A DNA stretch of 23,418 bases, from assembly GCA_044227705.1 (NCBI GenBank), contig JBGAWE010000051.1, positions 1-23,418 on the forward strand, given 5' to 3'. The DNA comes from JANOQP01 sp044227705 (GTDB lineage: Bacteria; Bacteroidota; Bacteroidia; Chitinophagales; Saprospiraceae). The translations under genes were made by a program, and so were the position numbers. How positions within the stretch are numbered: the stretch's first letter is position 1; each line of letters starts with the position of its first letter. The notes under the pieces are model-generated. The model was not told where the DNA came from. It made no database searches and saw only the letters and a program-made list of their open reading frames with translations. Shown piece by piece: positions 14,802 to 22,697 of the stretch.

Positions 14802-17039
14802 TTATTTTCCATTGACCTCCATGACCGGGGTCTGCGAGGCGGGCGGGTTGGCCGAGACTTCCATTTTCACCGGAGCCGGGGTCGACATCGACGTTTTCGA
14901 GGCCGCGTACCGCTCGCCGAGAATCGGCGCGATGGCCAAACCGACGAGGCACGAGAGCTTGATGAGGATGTTCATCGACGGGCCGCTCGTGTCCTTGAAC
15001 GGGTCGCCGACGGTGTCGCCGGTCACGGCCGCCTTGTGGGCATCGGAGCCTTTGAACTCCATCTTTCCGTTGATTTCGACGCCTTTTTCAAAGGATTTCT
15101 TCGCGTTGTCCCATGCGCCGCCCGCGTTCGACTGGAAAATCGCCCAGAGGACGCCGCTGACCGTCACGCCCGCCATGTAGCCGCCGAGGGCCTCGGCGCC
15201 CATCAAAAAGCCGACGGCGATGGGGGTGAGGATGGCGATGAGGCCGGGGCGCATCATCTCGCGCAGGGCGGCCTTCGTGGAGATTTCCACGCAACGGGCA
15301 TAGTCGGGCTTGCCGGTGCCAGCGAGGATGCCGGGGATTTCGCGGAACTGGCGGCGCACCTCCTCGACCATATCCATTGCTGCCTCGCCGACCGAAGACA
15401 TGGCCAGCGCGGAGAAGACGACCGGCACCATCGCCCCGATGAACAGGGCGGCCAGCACATCGGCCTTGAAGATGTTGATTCCGTCGATGCCGGTGAAAGT
15501 GACGTAGGCGGCGAACAGCGCGAGCGCCGTCAGCGCGGCCGAGGCGATGGCGAAGCCCTTGCCGATGGCGGCCGTCGTGTTGCCGACGGTGTCGAGGATG
15601 TCGGTGCGGTTGCGGACCTCCTTCGGCAGCTCGCTCATCTCGGCGATGCCGCCCGCGTTGTCGGCGATGGGGCCGAAGGCGTCGATGGCCAGTTGCATCG
15701 CGGTCGTCGCCATCATGGCGGAGGCGGCGATGGCCACGCCATAGAAACCGGCCAGCGTGTACGTCGCCCAAATCGAGCCGGCGAACAAAACGATGGGCAT
15801 CCAGACCGACATCATCCCGACAGCGAGGCCGGCGATGACGTTCGTCCCCGCGCCCGTCGCCGAGCGGCGGACGATGCCGAGGACGGGCGGCTTGCCCAAA
15901 GAGGTGTAATAAGCGGTGATGGCCGAGATGGCCCCGCCGACCACGAGGCCGACGATGGTGGAGTAGAAAACGTCCATCGAAGAGACCGTTTTCACCGCGC
16001 CGCCGACGAGCGTCATGTTGAAAGAAGCGGGCAGCATCATGTTGATGACCGGGTAGCAGGCGGCCAGCGTCAGCAGCAGGGAGACCCAGTTGCCACGGTC
16101 GAGGGCGGATTGGACGGTGTTCGTGTCCGCGTCCTTTTCATCCTTCACGTTGACGAACCACATCCCGACGATGCTGAACAGGATGCCCAGACCGGCGATG
16201 AGCATCGGCAGGAGGATCGGCCCCATGTTGCCGAACTGGTCGGTCAAACCGGGGTTGTCGCGGATGATGTAGTTGCCCAAGACCATCGACGCGAGGACGG
16301 TGGCGACATACGAGCCGAACAAATCAGCGCCCATGCCCGCGACGTCGCCCACGTTGTCGCCCACGTTGTCGGCGATGGTGGCGGGGTTGCGCGGGTCGTC
16401 CTCGGGAATCCCAGCTTCGACCTTGCCGACGATGTCGGCGCCCACGTCGGCAGCTTTTGTGTAAATCCCGCCGCCGACGCGGGCGAACAGCGCGATGCTT
16501 TCAGCCCCGAGCGAGAAGCCCGCGAGGACTTCGAGGATGATGGACATTTTGGAATAATCGCCGCTCGGCAGAATCTGGGTCAATGCGGCGAAGACGGCCG
16601 AGAGGCCCAAAACCGCCATGCCCGCCACGCCGAGGCCCATGACGGAGCCTCCTTTAAAAGAAACTTGCAGGGCTTGCGAGAGGCTCGTCCGCGCGGCTTG
16701 CGTCGTGCGGACGTTGGCCTTCGTGGCGATGTTCATCCCGATGAAACCGGCGGTGATGCTGAACAGTGCCCCGATGATGAACGCCACGACGATCAGCCAG
16801 TGCGACGAATGGGAAACCTGGCTCAAGATGCCGAGCGCGACCCCGGCGATGGCCACGAAGATGGCGAGGATGCGGTATTCCGCGAAGAGGAACGCGCGGG
16901 CGCCGGTGGCGATGGCGCTGGAAATCTCGCGCATCTTGTCCGAGCCAGCGTCCTGTTTGTTCACCCACGAGGCGAGGAAGGCCATGTACAGCAGCCCGAC
17001 GACGCCGAACAAGGGCAGGATGTAAATCAACGACTCCAT
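14802..17039 (-). CDS. hppA: Membrane-bound pyrophosphatase, K+-dependent class (Na+ or H+ pump)
   Basis: Integral membrane pump that couples pyrophosphate hydrolysis to export of Na+ or H+. From ATG 17039 it has 745 residues and about 16 helices, as usual. The active-site motifs are intact: DVGADIVGKVE (198-208), EDDPRNPATIADNVGDNVGD (213-232), and the C-terminal NAGGAWDNAKKSFE with GDTVGDPFKDTSGPS. In GNTTAAIGKG (486-495) Ala490 stands where K+-independent enzymes have Lys, so this is the K+-stimulated class; the pumped ion is not decided here. The same frame stays open upstream, with ATGs at 17165 and 17210 that would add a signal-peptide-like segment, but a terminator-like hairpin lies in that stretch. 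A clear terminator follows the gene. The large open frame antisense to it is a shadow. Confidence 0.93.
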   Translation of the reverse strand: MESLIYILPLFGVVGLLYMAFLASWVNKQDAGSDKMREISSAIATGARAFLFAEYRILAIFVAIAGVALGILSQVSHSSHWLIVVAFIIGALFSITAGFIGMNIATKANVRTTQAARTSLSQALQVSFKGGSVMGLGVAGMAVLGLSAVFAALTQILPSGDYSKMSIILEVLAGFSLGAESIALFARVGGGIYTKAADVGADIVGKVEAGIPEDDPRNPATIADNVGDNVGDVAGMGADLFGSYVATVLASMVLGNYIIRDNPGLTDQFGNMGPILLPMLIAGLGILFSIVGMWFVNVKDEKDADTNTVQSALDRGNWVSLLLTLAACYPVINMMLPASFNMTLVGGAVKTVSSMDVFYSTIVGLVVGGAISAITAYYTSLGKPPVLGIVRRSATGAGTNVIAGLAVGMMSVWMPIVLFAGSIWATYTLAGFYGVAIAASAMMATTAMQLAIDAFGPIADNAGGIAEMSELPKEVRNRTDILDTVGNTTAAIGKGFAIASAALTALALFAAYVTFTGIDGINIFKADVLAALFIGAMVPVVFSALAMSSVGEAAMDMVEEVRRQFREIPGILAGTGKPDYARCVEISTKAALREMMRPGLIAILTPIAVGFLMGAEALGGYMAGVTVSGVLWAIFQSNAGGAWDNAKKSFEKGVEINGKMEFKGSDAHKAAVTGDTVGDPFKDTSGPSMNILIKLSCLVGLAIAPILGERYAASKTSMSTPAPVKMEVSANPPASQTPVMEVNGK

Positions 17040-17073
17040 GTTTAGAATGGTCTTGGATTGTTTTGAATGAATG

Positions 17074-17104
17074 AAAAACCGCCCGGCTCTGGCCGAAACG
17101 GCGG
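17074..17104 (-). terminator. Terminator-like hairpin in the hppA leader
   Basis: On the minus strand CCGCC (17104-17100) pairs with GGCGG (17083-17079). Nested inside, CGGC (17095-17092) pairs with GCCG (17087-17084), with a four-base bulge between, and five T follow (17078-17074). It stands 35 nt before the hppA ATG with no promoter-like TAnnTTTG after it. It may end a small upstream RNA or attenuate hppA. Confidence 0.5.
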
Positions 17105-17293
17105 GCAAAGAAAGGAAAAAGGCAAAAAATTGAGCGGCAGAAGGCAAAAGAAGGGCACCAGTCATGGCCGTCACGACTAGCAACTTGCAGGCAATCGACC
17201 GTTCGCCCATTTCCGGGCGGATTTTGCACCAGGTCCGCCGACAGCTGTGGCCGCGCCGAACCTTCCACTGCCCGCCCCCCCCAACAGCGTCAG

Positions 17294-17335
17294 GCACAGC
17301 GTCAGGTTGCCTCGGCCCTTTGATCCCGCGCTGTG
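17294..17335. repeat. 8-bp inverted repeat in the hppA/HEAT intergenic region
   Basis: GCACAGCG and CGCTGTGC form a perfect 8-bp stem around a loop of about 25 nt that contains further complementary bases (GGTTGCC, GGCC). The left arm is also part of a tandem 11-nt repeat starting at 17284. The strand that would carry an RNA is not clear. Confidence 0.45.
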
Positions 17336-17397
17336 CGCAGGCCCCAGTTCTCCAAGCTGTACTTTGCTTTCAGGCGGCATGCTTTCTGACGGGTTTC

Positions 17398-17405
17398 TAC
17401 CTTTG
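17398..17405 (+). promoter_or_regulatory. Candidate -7 element for the HEAT/cyclophilin operon
   Basis: TACCTTTG is an exact TAnnTTTG match about 105 nt upstream of the lipoprotein ATG at 17511. No TTG lies at the expected -33 distance. It is the only exact plus-strand match in this gap. Confidence 0.35.
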
Positions 17406-17510
17406 CCTTGAGCCGGAAAGTCGTTTTTTGTTCGCACCTCAAAGCCATGCCCCGGCCCGCTTTTCACCTCGGCCCGCCGATTCATGCAACAAAGCCATGT
17501 TGAACAGACA

Positions 17511-19532
17511 ATGAAAAACCTCCTTTTGCTGCTCCTCGCGGCCGCCAGCCTTTGGGCCTGCACCCCGCCCGACACTTCCCAAAAGGTCGTCGACGCGAGC
17601 ATCGACCTCGCCGACCCCGTGACGCAGCGGCTGTTCGAGTTTCAGGACAAAAGGCTCGGCGACAGCCTCTCCCGCTATCTCACTTCTGAAAACCCGAACT
17701 ACCGCTACCTCGCCGCCCGCGCTTTCGGCTCGGTTCAGGATTCGACGGTTTTGGAAAAACTCGGCCGGCTCCTCCGCGACGAGTCCGAGGACGTGCGCAC
17801 GGCAGCCGCGTGGGCCATCGGCCAGACGGGCAGCGCGAAGGGCGAGCGGGTCCTCCTCGCGGGCTTCGAAAAGAACGACTCGACGCTCGCCCACCAGCCT
17901 TCGAACGCGGCCATCCTCGAGGCCATCGGAAAGTGCGGCGGCGCGGAAAGTTTGAAGAGCATCGCCGCCATCTCGACCTATCTGCCGACCGACACGATGC
18001 TCCTCGAAGGGCAGGCACTGGCCCTCTACCGGTTCGCCACGCGGCAAATCACGAGCACGGAGGGGACGGCAAAAATGGTCGGCTTCGTCATCAACGAGAA
18101 GATTCCCGAACCGGCCCGCCTCGTCGCCGCCAACTACCTGCGGCGCGGAAAGGAACTCAAGCTCGACACCCTCCAGACCCGTCGCCTCTGCGAGCGTTTT
18201 TCGAAAGAACCGTCGGCCGACATTCGGATGTGCGTCGCCAACGCGGCTTGCAAAACGGGCTTCCCCGTCGCTTTTTCGATCCTGATTCCTTCCATAAAAA
18301 GGACGGACGAGGACTACCGCGTCCGCGTCGAGCTGCTGCGCGGGCTGAAAAACTTCCCGGCCGACACCTGCCGCGCCATCGCCTTCGAGGCCGTGAAAGA
18401 CAAAAACGAGCACGTCGCCGCGACGGCCGCCCAATACTTCCTCGACAACGGGCGGCAGGCCGACGGCGACCGATACTGGCGCATCGCCAAAGAGGTCGAG
18501 GGGATGGGGTGGCAGGCACAGCTCCTCCTTTTTCAGGCCTCCAACAAATGGCTCGGCGGCAGCCGCCCAGAGTCGCGCGACTACATCAACTATGTGATAA
18601 AAGACCAGTTCGACCACTCCAACGACAACTACGAGCAGGCCGCCTGCCTCGCCGCCCTCTCGGAATACGGCTGGAACTACCGCACCATCCACGACCGGGG
18701 CTTCACCTCGCAAAGCCCGGTGCTGCGCACGGCCGCCGTCACCGCGCTGGCGACGATTGCCGACCGGGCCGATTTCTATTCTTTTTTCGGGGAAGGCGGC
18801 TCCGGCGCGAGGCGCGAAATCAACTACTACCTCCACGAGGCCATCCAGTCGGGCGACGCGGGGATGATTGCCGTCGCGGCCGAGACCTTGCTCAACTCCA
18901 AACTCGATTTCAAAAAAATGGCGGACAGCTCGCAGCTCGCCGGTCTCCGCGCCGCGCTCGGAAAGCTGCGCATCCCGCAGGAAATCGAGACTTTCAACAC
19001 CTTGCAGAAGACCGTCGAGGTGTTCACCGGCGAGGCGCAGATGCCTAAAGCGGTGAAGTGGAACCACCCAATCGAGTGGCCGCTGCTGACCAGCCTCGGC
19101 CCCGCGCCGAAGGCCGTCATCACGACCTCTATTGGCGAAATCACCGTATCGCTAATCCCATCTGCCGCGCCCGGCTCGGTGGCCAATTTTGTGAAACTGG
19201 CCAATCAGGGCTTTTTCAACGCCAAGCCCTTCCACCGCGTCGTGCCGAACTTCGTCGCACAGGGCGGCTGCCCGCGCGGCGACGGCTACGGGGCGCTCGA
19301 CTATTCCATCCGCTCGGAGTTTTCCGAAATCCGCTACGACGCGGAGGGCTGGGTCGGCATGGCCTCGGCGGGCAAGGACACGGAGGGCACGCAGTTTTTC
19401 ATCACCCACTCCTCCACGCCGCACCTCGACGGGAAGTACACCATCTTCGGGAAGGTGACAGCCGGGATGGACGTCGCTCAGCGCATCCAGATCGGCGACC
19501 AGATTTTGAAGGTGAAAATCATCGGGAAATAG
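17511..19532 (+). CDS. Lipoprotein with HEAT repeats and C-terminal cyclophilin-type PPIase
   Basis: Predicted peptidyl-prolyl cis-trans isomerase acting in the periplasm or on a membrane surface. From ATG 17511 it has 673 residues; the alternative start at 17484 adds nine residues before a clean signal peptide, so I reject it. Signal: MKNLLLLLLAAASLWAC, lipobox Cys17. Residues about 40-500 are helical HEAT-like repeats (for example YLAARAFGSVQDSTVLEKLGRLLRDESEDVRTAAAWAIGQ), likely a protein-binding scaffold. Residues 534-673 are a cyclophilin domain: VITTSIGEITVSLIP, FHRVVPNFVAQGGCPRGDG with the catalytic-type Arg and Phe/Gln, GTQFFITHSSTPHLDGKYTIFGKV. It is the first gene of a plus-strand run; UPF0104 begins 18 nt after its stop. 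The client protein is unknown, and the domain fusion fits a targeted folding helper. Confidence 0.9.
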   Translation: MKNLLLLLLAAASLWACTPPDTSQKVVDASIDLADPVTQRLFEFQDKRLGDSLSRYLTSENPNYRYLAARAFGSVQDSTVLEKLGRLLRDESEDVRTAAAWAIGQTGSAKGERVLLAGFEKNDSTLAHQPSNAAILEAIGKCGGAESLKSIAAISTYLPTDTMLLEGQALALYRFATRQITSTEGTAKMVGFVINEKIPEPARLVAANYLRRGKELKLDTLQTRRLCERFSKEPSADIRMCVANAACKTGFPVAFSILIPSIKRTDEDYRVRVELLRGLKNFPADTCRAIAFEAVKDKNEHVAATAAQYFLDNGRQADGDRYWRIAKEVEGMGWQAQLLLFQASNKWLGGSRPESRDYINYVIKDQFDHSNDNYEQAACLAALSEYGWNYRTIHDRGFTSQSPVLRTAAVTALATIADRADFYSFFGEGGSGARREINYYLHEAIQSGDAGMIAVAAETLLNSKLDFKKMADSSQLAGLRAALGKLRIPQEIETFNTLQKTVEVFTGEAQMPKAVKWNHPIEWPLLTSLGPAPKAVITTSIGEITVSLIPSAAPGSVANFVKLANQGFFNAKPFHRVVPNFVAQGGCPRGDGYGALDYSIRSEFSEIRYDAEGWVGMASAGKDTEGTQFFITHSSTPHLDGKYTIFGKVTAGMDVAQRIQIGDQILKVKIIGK

Positions 19533-19550
19533 GCCCAAAACCCGCCTGAA

Positions 19551-20597
19551 ATGAGCGATTCCATCAAAAAAACCCTCCAAATCATCCTGTTCTTCGGCAT
19601 CGGCGCAGCCTTGCTCTACTTTGTTTTTCAACACCAAAACGCCGCCTTTCAGGAACAGTGCCGCCTCGACGGGACGCCCGCCGACCGCTGCAGCCTTTGG
19701 CAAAAGCTGGCCGCCGACTTCGCCTCTGTCAACTATTGGTGGGTGCTGGCGGTGCTGGCCGCGTTCACCGTCAGCAACTTTTGCCGCGCCGCCCGCTGGC
19801 TGCAACTGGTCGAGCCGCTCGGCCACCGGGCCTCGTTCGGCAACGCTTTTTGGACCATTCAGCTCGGCTATTTCGCCAACCTCGGCCTGCCACGCGCGGG
19901 CGAGGTGGTCAGGGCGACGAGCTTTTCGAGGGTCGAAAAAATCCCGCTCGAGCGCGTCATGGGCACCCTCGTCGTCGACCGGCTGATGGATTTCGTTTGC
20001 CTCGCCGTCGTCCTCGGCATCGGCTTGTTGGTCGAGGGCGGGCGGATTTTGGAATTTGTTTCTTCCAAAAAAAGCGGCGGCGAGGGCGGCTCCTTGCTCT
20101 CGAATCCGCTGGTCCAGGCGGTCGCGGCGGCGGGGCTTTTCGCGGTCGCGGCCTTCTTTCTTTTCAGGAAAAAACTGGCGCAACTCGCTCTCTATCAACG
20201 CCTTGCGAAAATGGCGGTTGGTTTCGCCGACGGCCTGCGCTCGGTATTCAAGCTGGAAAGACCGGGCCTTTTCATCTTTTACTCGGCCGCAATCTGGGCC
20301 TGCTATTTCCTCCAAACCTGGCTCGGCCTGAAAGCTTTCGCCCCGACCGCCGGTCTGGGCGCAGCGGCCGCGCTGACGGTCTTCCTCTTCGGGACGCTGG
20401 GCATCGTCGTCCCCTCGCCGGGCGGGATGGGGACGTACCACCTGCTAGCCATCGCCGCGCTCTCGCTCTACGGGGTCGGCGGCGGCGACGCTTTTTCGTG
20501 GGCCAACATCATGTTCTTCTCGGTGCAGGTTTTCTACATGGTTTTGATGGGGCTGGCCGCGCTGGCAGTGCTGCCGGTGCTGAACAAGAAGACGTAA
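19551..20597 (+). CDS. UPF0104 / LPG-synthase-TM-like membrane protein
   Basis: A 348-residue integral membrane protein of the flippase-like UPF0104 family, which shares its fold with the membrane half of lysylphosphatidylglycerol synthase (MprF). It has about seven to eight helices, starting near residues 8-26 and 60-76. Family signatures are NFCRAARWLQLVEPLG, FWTIQLGYFANLGLPRAGEVVRA (about 100-123), MGTLVVDRLMDFVCL and FLFGTLGIVVPSPGGMGTYHLLA near the C-terminus. There is no aminoacyl-transferase domain, so it would flip or bind a lipid rather than modify one; its substrate is unknown. It begins 18 nt after the PPIase lipoprotein and ends 58 nt before the DUF4350 gene, so it is probably in the same operon. 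Confidence 0.88.
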   Translation: MSDSIKKTLQIILFFGIGAALLYFVFQHQNAAFQEQCRLDGTPADRCSLWQKLAADFASVNYWWVLAVLAAFTVSNFCRAARWLQLVEPLGHRASFGNAFWTIQLGYFANLGLPRAGEVVRATSFSRVEKIPLERVMGTLVVDRLMDFVCLAVVLGIGLLVEGGRILEFVSSKKSGGEGGSLLSNPLVQAVAAAGLFAVAAFFLFRKKLAQLALYQRLAKMAVGFADGLRSVFKLERPGLFIFYSAAIWACYFLQTWLGLKAFAPTAGLGAAAALTVFLFGTLGIVVPSPGGMGTYHLLAIAALSLYGVGGGDAFSWANIMFFSVQVFYMVLMGLAALAVLPVLNKKT

Positions 20598-20655
20598 CGG
20601 CGGCTTTTGCACGGTTCGCGGAAATCTTGCTTCTTTTGCCCAAACTGCTCGCAAA

Positions 20656-21933
20656 GTGGACGCCCGCAAATCCAACCTCATCCTTATCGGCCTTGTCGCC
20701 GCGCTCGCCGGGCTTTTCTGGTGGCTGTCGTCGAGCGGCGGCAAGTTCGACTGGACGGAAAAGTACCGCGAGGGCAAGGAGCAGCCCTACGACCTCTCCG
20801 TCGTCCAGCGGCTGCTGCGCAGCTATTTTCCACAGAAGAATTTTACAGCAATACAGCAAAAACTTACAGAATCCTTGCCCGCCGAGGGCGCGGGAAAGAG
20901 CTACGTCTTCATCGGCGAGGGCCTGCTGCTCGACTCCTCCGACACGCAGCATTTGCTCCGCTTCGTGCGGACGGGCGGCACGGCCTTCCTCTCATCGAAG
21001 ACCCTCCCGGCCGACATCACGCGGCAGCTTTTGCCGGACGAATGCGAGGAGGAAATGAGCCAGGTGCCGGATTATGTCGGCAAGTTCGCGGGGATGGTGC
21101 GGCTCAATTTTTCCGACAACTCGTTGAAAACCAACGGTTTGGACACCTTCGAGTTCGCCTATCGCAACCAGTCGAGCCACTACGACTGGGCCACTATCGA
21201 CAGCGCGATGACCTGCCCGGACGACGACGCGCAGACCGACCTCGGCACCCTCGACGACACGCTCGTCAACTTCATGGAATGGCGGTTCGGCACCGGCCGC
21301 TTTCTCCTGCACACCTGCCCGGTGGCTTTTTGCAACTATTTCCTGTTGAGAAAAAACGGCCGGGCCTATGCCGCCGGGGCGTTGAGCCACCTCCCGGAGG
21401 GCGACCTTTTTTGGGAGGAAAAGCACCGCACCACCGAGGACGTCGCCCGCCGCCGCAACCAAAAGAAAGGCGGCCCGCCCGCTGGCCCCGACGACAGCCC
21501 GCTGGCCTACATCCTCCGGCAACCGGCGCTCGCTTGGGCATGGTATGTGATGCTCGGGATGGTCGGGGCGTTCGTCGTTTTCAGAGGGAAAAGGCGGCAG
21601 CGCATCATCCCCGTGCTGCCCAGGCCCGAGAACACGACGCTCGATTTTGTCAAAACCATCGGCCGCATCGCCTTCCAACAGAAAAACCAAACACAACTTT
21701 GCCAGCAGAACATGAGGCTTTTCCTCGGCTTCCTCCGCGAGCGGTACGGGCTGGCGGCGTCGCGGCACGAGCCGGGTTTCACCCGGCAGGTCGCCCTCGC
21801 CTCGCAGGTGCCGGAGGGGCAGGTCGGGGAAATCTTCGCGCTCTTCCACACGGTCGAAAGCAACCTCGCCGACGAAAAAACAATGGTTGAATTCTACCGG
21901 GCCATCGAGCGGTTCCACCAGATTTGCAAATGA
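20656..21933 (+). CDS. DUF4350-type membrane protein
   Basis: A 425-residue protein of unknown function that fits the DUF4350 family. It starts at GTG 20656 (MDARKSNLILIGL); there is no usable ATG nearby. A first transmembrane helix covers about residues 7-25, a soluble domain follows with the pattern SYVFIGEGLLLDSSDTQHLLRFVRTGGTAFLSS (a Rossmann-like or GATase-like core, about 85-115), and a second helix lies near 294-312 (AWYVMLGMVGAFVVF). A helical cytoplasmic tail follows (TLDFVKTIGRIAFQQKNQ). In other Bacteroidota the family often accompanies MoxR/DUF58 membrane gene clusters, but those partners are not seen here. The stop overlaps the next start (ATGA), so it is coupled to the phosphoesterase. 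Confidence 0.78.
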   Translation: MDARKSNLILIGLVAALAGLFWWLSSSGGKFDWTEKYREGKEQPYDLSVVQRLLRSYFPQKNFTAIQQKLTESLPAEGAGKSYVFIGEGLLLDSSDTQHLLRFVRTGGTAFLSSKTLPADITRQLLPDECEEEMSQVPDYVGKFAGMVRLNFSDNSLKTNGLDTFEFAYRNQSSHYDWATIDSAMTCPDDDAQTDLGTLDDTLVNFMEWRFGTGRFLLHTCPVAFCNYFLLRKNGRAYAAGALSHLPEGDLFWEEKHRTTEDVARRRNQKKGGPPAGPDDSPLAYILRQPALAWAWYVMLGMVGAFVVFRGKRRQRIIPVLPRPENTTLDFVKTIGRIAFQQKNQTQLCQQNMRLFLGFLRERYGLAASRHEPGFTRQVALASQVPEGQVGEIFALFHTVESNLADEKTMVEFYRAIERFHQICK

Positions 21934-22697
21934 CCATCTTTCAACTGACCGACATGCACATCGCCCCAGACGGCGTTGCGACCAACGGCATCGACGTGCG
22001 GGCCAACTTCCTGGCGGGCCTGCGCACGGCCCGAGAGTGGCAGCCCGACGCGCTCGTGTTGAGCGGCGACCTGTGCTTCGAGACGGGCGACGAGTCGGTC
22101 TATCGGTGGGTTAAGGAGAGATTGGCCGATTTCCCGGTGCCCTTTTACGTCATCCCCGGGAACCACGACGACGCCTCGATGATGGAGCAAGTCTTTGATT
22201 TACAGCGACTTGCGAACTACGAGGCGGGTTGTTTCACGGCGGAAATCGGCGGGCGGCGCGTCCTTTTCATGAACTCGGAGACCGGCTTTTTCACCGAACC
22301 ACAAATCGACTGGCTGGAAAAGCAACTGGCCGAACTGGTTGAAAACCAGGCCATGATTTTCGTCCACTACCCGCCTATCCGCACCGGCCTGCGGTTCATG
22401 GACGAGAACTACCCGATGCAGGAGACTTGGCGGATGCGCTTCCAGTCGGTCGTCTTCCGGCACCCGAGGCCGGTGCATGTTTTCTGCGGGCACTACCACG
22501 CGGCGCGGTCGGTGGGGCGGAAAAACCTGTTTGTGCACGTGACGCCGTCGACCTATTTCCAGATAGACCCGCGCCCGCTCACTTTTCAGATCGACCACTA
22601 CCGGCCCGGCTTCCGCTGGATCTCGGAGGACGGCGACCGCATCCAATCATCCGTCCACTATTTCCAGGGGCGCCTTGCGCCCGAGCTTCCCCAATGA
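21930..22697 (+). CDS. Calcineurin-like metallophosphoesterase (CpdA-like)
   Basis: A 255-residue cytoplasmic dimetal phosphoesterase. All five family motifs are present: D8-x-H10 (QLTDMHI), GD in LVLSGDLCFETGD, GNHD in YVIPGNHDDASM, the lone His in MIFVHYPP, and GHYH in VFCGHYHAA. The layout is closest to the class III cyclic-nucleotide phosphodiesterases (CpdA/Icc), so cAMP is a possible substrate; other phosphodiesters are equally possible from sequence alone. The start ATG 21930 overlaps the DUF4350 stop; a TTG two codons earlier is possible but less likely. Its stop overlaps the Nudix start (ATGA). The coupling to a Nudix hydrolase suggests shared nucleotide or sugar-nucleotide clean-up, which is inference. 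Confidence 0.9.
   Translation: MTIFQLTDMHIAPDGVATNGIDVRANFLAGLRTAREWQPDALVLSGDLCFETGDESVYRWVKERLADFPVPFYVIPGNHDDASMMEQVFDLQRLANYEAGCFTAEIGGRRVLFMNSETGFFTEPQIDWLEKQLAELVENQAMIFVHYPPIRTGLRFMDENYPMQETWRMRFQSVVFRHPRPVHVFCGHYHAARSVGRKNLFVHVTPSTYFQIDPRPLTFQIDHYRPGFRWISEDGDRIQSSVHYFQGRLAPELPQ

Larger units (their letters stand above)
17040..17510. other. 471-bp structured gap between divergent genes
   Basis: No recognised gene. It holds, left to right, a terminator-like hairpin on the minus strand (17074-17104), an 11-nt direct repeat ACAGCGTCAGG (17284-17294 and 17296-17306), an inverted repeat GCACAGCG/CGCTGTGC, an imperfect repeat GCTTTCAGGCGG/GCTTTCTGACGG (17366-17377 and 17381-17392), and TACCTTTG at 17398. 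I compared it by eye with tmRNA, RNase P RNA and SRP RNA signatures and saw no match. It could be an hppA leader, a small RNA, or eroded coding DNA. Confidence 0.45.

Noticed and set aside
14763..17045. A 760-codon open frame on the plus strand across the whole hppA gene
   Set aside because: It mirrors hppA exactly, is made of low-complexity His/Asp/Arg/Gly-rich sequence, and has no family feature; long antisense frames are expected opposite GC-rich genes.
17284..17392. Short tandem and imperfect repeats as a CRISPR array
   Set aside because: Two copies each, with 1-3 nt between them, no spacers and no cas genes nearby.
17160..17450. tmRNA, RNase P RNA or SRP RNA in the long intergenic gap
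   Set aside because: None of the conserved cores (for example the RNase P GAGGAAAGTCC element or the SRP GGAAGGAAGCAG loop) is present on either strand.
17210..17600. Minus-strand frames with gene-like text upstream of hppA
   Set aside because: They cross the hairpins and the start of the divergent lipoprotein gene and show no recognisable family; treated as non-coding or eroded.
17439..19067. A 542-codon minus-strand frame opposite the HEAT/cyclophilin gene
   Set aside because: The plus-strand product has a clean lipobox and a cyclophilin domain; the antisense product has neither motif nor sensible composition.
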